A stretch of 64,000 bases of DNA, from positions 41,687,501-41,751,500 of the forward strand of contig CM060840.1 of assembly GCA_030762175.1 (NCBI GenBank), in the 5' to 3' direction. This DNA is from Metallyticus violacea. Lineage: Eukaryota; Arthropoda; Insecta; Mantodea; Metallyticidae. This document shows positions 60,238 to 64,000 of this stretch, piece by piece. The position numbers and the translations under genes are program-made. Under the pieces are notes generated by a model that was not told the DNA's origin, searched no databases, and was given only the letters and a program-made list of their open reading frames with translations. Position 1 is the stretch's first letter. Every line of letters begins with the position of its first letter.

Positions 60238-61200
60238 TTACCACTGCTTCTGATGATGGAAAATGCCTCCCAGAAAGTGTTTCGTCAATTTATGGTAAAG
60301 GAAAAAGTCACAAGGAGCTAAGTATGGATTATAGGCAGGGCGAGGAGCACACTTCATTTTGATTGTCAGATATTCAGCAACAACATTGGCGAGGTGTGGT
60401 AGGGTATTATTGTAATGCAACATTCTGCTTGTTGCCCCAAAATGTAACTTTTCTGTGCGATATAGCTTTGTAGAGTTTCACAGCATTTCTGCAATACTGT
60501 CCAGTTACAGTTGTGTGTACAGGTACGAAATACTGGTAAACGATTCCTTGAATATCCCAAAATTAGGTCACCATAATTTTCCTAGCAGAAGAATCTTTCT
60601 TTCCTTCCGTTCTCTCTCCCTTTGTTCCTTTGTTCCTTCCTTCCTTTCTTCCTTCCCTCCTTCCCTCACTCCTTCCCTCCTTCCTTTCTCTCTCTCCCTC
60701 CCTCTCTCTCTCTTTCTTTCATTGCTTATGAGCTTAGTTGTTTGCTCTCAGGAATGAAATAATATAGTCAAGTTCAATCAGTTGTAATTGCCTTTGAAAG
60801 GCAATCTTCCTGTAACATCATATTCAACTGCATGCGAATCTACACGCGAAGGTTTTTTTTTGTTCGGGAATCACCATTCTTGGAACCCACAATGTATAAA
60901 TATGTCGCATGTGGAAATTTTCTGTTACCAACATGCGAGTGATACCCAATGGCATTTTCAGAATTTCTGAAAATGTTCTTAATATTATTCGACGATTCTG
61001 ACTCACAATGACACCGGAAGTGTAAATGTTTTATTCTGTTACAGCACAAACGTTGAAATTAATTGTTGCCTCTGTTCTTTAAATATTTTAATCGCTTCGA
61101 ACTGTGCCACAGAGAAGAATAAATTCTCACGTGAAGATTTGTTAGGACGAAAGCGGAATTCCAGAGCAGCGCATTGTTTATCGCGTGTCACCTGCATTGT
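60238..61200 (-). pseudogene. mariner-like transposase relic F, interrupted by a pyrimidine tract
   Basis: Minus strand. N-terminal block RDKQCAALEFRFRPNKSS and SVAQFEAIKIFKEQR (61,190-61,060). Next, RMLVTENFHMRHIYTLWVPR and IPEQKK (about 60,935-60,855) match the second helix-turn-helix end and the WVPR-LT-EQK linker. Then a core region with MLHYNNTLPHLANVV (about 60,423-60,379; second catalytic Asp changed to Asn), and PAYNPYLAPCDFFLYHKLTK (about 60,340-60,280; third Asp kept). The TGDE block with the first Asp would fall where the CT-rich tract now lies. The subfamily differs from B/E and is closer to those with APCDFFLFPKLK. Confidence 0.8.
60590..60722 (+). repeat. Long polypyrimidine (CTTT/CCTT/CT) tract
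   Basis: More than 120 bases almost entirely C and T on the plus strand, with CTTCC, CTTTC and CT repeat phases. It lies inside mariner F in place of the first catalytic block. Such homopurine-homopyrimidine mirror-rich DNA can form triplex structures. Confidence 0.92.
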
Positions 61201-61954
61201 GCTAAAGGCGGAACTGAACATATCTCAACTTGCACACTTCTCATAGGCGGAAACTGAAAGTTATAACAATGAAAATACCCTATTTTATTAGCTTACGCAT
61301 AAAGAACAAAATATTTTAAAGTTAAATTTTAGCGCGTGAAGGCATGTCTGTTAAAAGGTATGACATTACTTTAGTGCTATTACATATCTATAGTCTCCTT
61401 ATGCGTAAAATATGAATTTTTAATGTTGGAATCTCTTTATGTTATGACATTATTCTATTTAGCTGCTACATGTGAAAATTAAAGCACTAGGTGAGGAAGT
61501 GTTTTAATAAAACTGTAAAATATAACAACATATGTAAATGTAATGGAAATATAAAGAATAGCACTATATTATTATTTTAATAATCATAAAAGTGTAATGT
61601 TTTAGACCAGCATAAATAAAAAAACAAGTACTCGGTTTCTTATAAATTTCTGACACTGTCCACAGGAAACTGTCTGCTGCCCTTTGTGCCTACACAACTT
61701 CGTGGTAGCAGGCATTGCGTTTGACATGATATCCGTTTTTTTTTCTCTCTCTCTCTCTCATCTCCTATCGCAACACTGTACCACTTTCCTTAGCAGAATT
61801 CACATTTCCATTGCATCTGTTCTTCAACTCTAGAGCCTTTTCTTTACACATGGTGATTTCCTTCTTCTTCTTCATTAAACGCTCTCTCTCTTTAATATTT
61901 TTGTTGCCATCAATTTGGAAAGTTGTTGTCTTTTTCTTTGCCATTGAGCTTTAC
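61201..61954. other. No exon seen; CT repeat
   Basis: Includes a T run followed by (CT)n at about 61,735-61,760. If the exon at 61,955-62,177 is real, this is its downstream intron. Confidence 0.5.
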
Positions 61955-62177
61955 CTTTACTGCAGCGAGATTTTCTGGACACGTATATGCCGCACGTTTG
62001 GTTTTGTTCTGGACTGCCTTTTTTCCGGTTGTTTTGAGGACAGGTGGGAAATAGTTGCTACGTCTGGCGTAGGCGAACCTCTGATCTTGCATTATTTGGT
62101 TTGCTAACTTCTCGCAGGATTTCCGAAGGAGCAAATCATCCGTCTCGGTCGCATCCGGATTAAACCGGTAAACTTCC
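61955..62177 (-). CDS. Internal exon of an unidentified host gene
   Basis: Best host-gene evidence in the window. On the minus strand a strong acceptor (GATTTTCCTGCAG ending at 62,178) is followed by 223 bp open in one frame and then a donor, AAAG|GTAAAG (GT at 61,954-61,953). The exon holds one base plus 74 codons: entered in phase 2, left in phase 0. The peptide is hydrophilic and mixed in charge: EVYRFNPDATETDDLLLRKS, then CEKLANQIMQDQRFAYARRS, then NYFPPVLKTTGKKAVQNKTK, ending RAAYTCPENLAAVK. No membrane segment. The balanced composition, moderate GC and exact splice frame make it unlike the surrounding DNA. I do not recognise the protein; neighbouring exons are not identified. Confidence 0.6.
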
Positions 62178-62666
62178 CTGCAGGAAAATCCTCAGACAGC
62201 AAGACGTGGAGAGTGATACTGTGAAATTCTGTGCATCTGTAACAATTCTATTAAAATAAACTTTACTCGTTCTAATGTTTGGAAGCATGTGAGTGTTTTG
62301 GAAACAGGCATGAGTAGTATGCACCGGTAAACAAGGCATTTACAATTTGCCATCTGGGTAGAAACCCAAGGCCACAAGAAAACAGTAAGAAAGATGTCCG
62401 TGCAAAGTACAGACTTTGCCTGACACTCGTTTTCTTGGGAAAGCTTGAATCATTTTATCCACTTATCAGTTCACTGTTATACAACAAATAGAGTCGTTCG
62501 GTAAATTAACTCCAAATGTAGCCTTTGTCCCTTGAGAACCACCAACGGAAGAATGTATAAGCCTGCGGTATTTAACATGTTTCAGTACTTGTTAAACTGT
62601 AGACATTTTAGCTCCTTTCTCTGTAATGACCTTTGGAGGACTGTTGTTGGGAGAGACATTTCTTCT
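62178..62666. other. Presumed intron; no other feature
   Basis: Begins (minus-strand sense, right end inward) upstream of the exon acceptor; no second exon recognised. Confidence 0.4.
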
Positions 62667-62962
62667 CGGTCGGTCCCGGTGGTGTAGTGGTTGCCTCCTA
62701 AATACAAGATCGCAGGTTCGAACTCGGCCAGGACCAATGCGTTTTTTCGGGCGTAAAAATCCTAAGTATGGCTTCCTTCGGAAGGGGAGTAAAGCCGTGG
62801 GTCTCGTGTCGGACATTTACGTCACGCAAAAGAAACTCAATCCTGAAAGAAGAGGCCTCTGAGCAAAATTTGTCGGCCGTTTCACGCCCTGAGTTGAATG
62901 GGACGCTGATGACCTGAGATGTTCAAGAGCGTCCATAAAAAAACCAATCAAAAAAAAAAAAA
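62667..62962 (+). repeat. tRNA-derived SINE, family 1, copy 3 (best preserved)
   Basis: Plus-strand copy with tRNA-like head (CGGTCCCGGTGGTGTAGTGG, A-box region) and B box GGTTCGAACTC at 62,715-62,725. The body follows (CCTAAGTATGGCTTCCTTCG and TGAGTTGAATGGGACGCTGA), ending CAAGAGCGTCCATAAA and then a poly-A tail to 62,962. Matches copies 1 and 2 along the whole length. The flanks share AGACATTTCT / AGACAAATTTCT, an imperfect possible target-site duplication. The head most resembles an Asp/Glu/Gly-type tRNA. Confidence 0.93.
62715..62725 (+). promoter_or_regulatory. RNA polymerase III B box of SINE copy 3
   Basis: GGTTCGAACTC, close to the consensus GGTTCGANTCC, at the usual distance after the A-box region in a tRNA-derived SINE head. 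Confidence 0.75.
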
Positions 62963-63073
62963 GACAAATTTCTGATTCATTCATATTATAGATGCGAGTA
63001 GATTTGGCGTGGAGGCAAAGATTTGTCATCTGCACATTGAGAAACTCAAACTATTTCTTAACTATCTCTCAGT

Positions 63074-63381
63074 TTATAGCACCCCCTCTTGCTTTAAGAC
63101 AGTCACTCTGGTTTCCTCAAAGGTGATTTCCCCTGCAGAATACAGTACCACTCCTTTCTTGCTAAGTCTTTCCAAGGATGCTGAATGTTGTTTTGAAAAG
63201 CAATCTGTATATAGCAGAACGTTCTTCAGTGTGAAATCAAAGTCCCTTTTACACAAATATTTTATTCTATTAGGAAGAGATTCTTGCATTTCTTGAGCTA
63301 ACACGGTAATCCCATGAGTTACAGTTTTCCTTTTGTTATCGATAATACAAGCTCGTACTACTACAACTGAAACTTGTTTCT
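63074..63381 (-). CDS. Unidentified coding-like block, possibly a terminal exon
   Basis: On the minus strand about 100 codons are open up to a TAA at 63,076-63,074. The peptide is strikingly protein-like: VRACIIDNKRKTVTHGI, LAQEMQESLPNRIKYLCK, SKQHSASLERLSKKG and AGEITFEETRVTVLKQEGVL. The open frame extends upstream of the first Met to near 63,381, where AACAAGTTTCAG could serve as acceptor. No donor in the needed phase precedes the stop, so it cannot simply be joined to the exon at 61,955-62,177, which would be downstream. Interpretation: last exon of another minus-strand gene, or a retroelement/transposon ORF I do not recognise. Confidence 0.35.
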
Positions 63382-64000
63382 AACACAGAAATCACTTTTA
63401 ACATTCTGAGTGCCTATTTACGTAAATACCAAAACCAGAATTATAACCACACAACAAACGCACAGCATGATCCTAAAACCTTCAATTGTCGAATAAATTG
63501 AAAATTCAACTAGAAAACTAGCGCGAAATTGTATTATTCCAGTGAAGAATCCCCTTCCTTTCCTAATGACTTCAAGTCATTAAAAACAGTTCAAATTCCC
63601 CTGAGATTCCGTATCCTCTGCTTTGGAACCAGAGAAATAGGAAGCATCGAACTCCAGACTTCAATAGCCGAGGCAAAACAAGTAGATCATTTAATGATCT
63701 AATTAATTATTCAGCATTCAAAAATTAAAGTTCATTAAAATAAAATCCCTGGGAATAATATAATCCCTACTAATAATACCCGTTCCATAATATTAAGCAA
63801 AGAATAAAACCGTTGGCAATAAACTTTAAGAAAGTTTTTAAAACATTTAAACATTTTCCTTTACACACTGCGTATAAGTTCCAAAACTCCTGCACAATAC
63901 AAAACAAAGAAAGCTACCCAAATTACTTGCAAACTTTACATGCGCCTATTAGCAGGCAATATTTCATAATATAACCAAATAAATAGCATACAAGTTAAGA
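63382..64000. other. No gene seen
   Basis: AT-rich to the window end. A GAGTTCGATGC sequence on the minus strand near 63,650 may be a SINE scrap. Confidence 0.4.

Noticed and set aside
62667..62740. A tRNA-Asp/Glu-like gene
   Set aside because: Same sequence recurs at the heads of two other SINE copies and runs into a shared body and poly-A tail.
1..64000. CRISPR arrays, bacterial operons or ribosomal RNA genes
   Set aside because: No regularly spaced repeats, no operon-like coding density and no rRNA sequence were seen; the window is eukaryotic.

Overview
This is a 64 kb piece of AT-rich eukaryotic nuclear DNA, almost certainly from an insect. The reasons are the absence of long open frames, GT-AG splice signals around short open blocks, tRNA-headed SINEs, and a dense litter of decayed Tc1/mariner/IS630-type transposons of the kinds typical of arthropod genomes. 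The general style (large sparse genome, several tRNA-SINE families, many mariner relics) suggests a polyneopteran such as a cockroach, termite or stick insect, but that is only a guess. No complete protein-coding gene is visible. The window looks intergenic or intronic, with a few probable exons.

Layout. 1-3.8 kb: a truncated open frame at the window edge, then non-coding DNA with one SINE. 3.85-10.65 kb: a transposon graveyard with three mariner relics (about 4.0-4.7, 6.07-7.06 and 8.84-9.31 kb), a SINE with a 10-bp target-site duplication (7.85-8.15 kb) and a Tc1-like relic (9.87-10.65 kb). 13.53-16.19 kb: a nested pair. A Tc1-like transposase gene is split by a 5'-truncated antisense LINE (13,727-15,802) flanked by a 10-bp target-site duplication. 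22.95-23.85 kb: an internally deleted Tc1-like transposon with recognisable inverted termini. 26.9-33.1 kb: several SINEs, one (28,730-29,010) with an exact 15-bp target-site duplication. 33.7-35.1 kb: another mariner relic followed by a divergent tandem dimer. 36.1-36.8 kb: a likely 59-bp coding exon and, 60 bp downstream in the presumed intron, a 510-bp foldback element apparently made by inverted duplication of the 3' end of a Tc1-like transposon. 41.8-43.1 kb: a nearly full-length but broken DDE_3 transposase relic on the minus strand. 45.2 kb: a short transposase fragment. 54.35-55.8 kb: a second LINE reverse-transcriptase fragment, which keeps its YADD motif. 57.15-58.37 kb and 60.24-61.2 kb: two more minus-strand mariners, the second interrupted by a long polypyrimidine tract. 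61,955-62,177: the best exon of a host gene, on the minus strand, with canonical acceptor and donor. 62.67-62.96 kb: the best-preserved copy of the first SINE family. 63.07-63.38 kb: an unidentified coding-like block on the minus strand.

Together the window records repeated invasion by at least eleven DNA-transposon insertions, two LINEs and several SINE families. All transposases seen carry stops, frameshifts, deletions or changed catalytic residues, so none is likely to be active. Everything is read by eye; family assignments rest on remembered motif patterns, not on searches.
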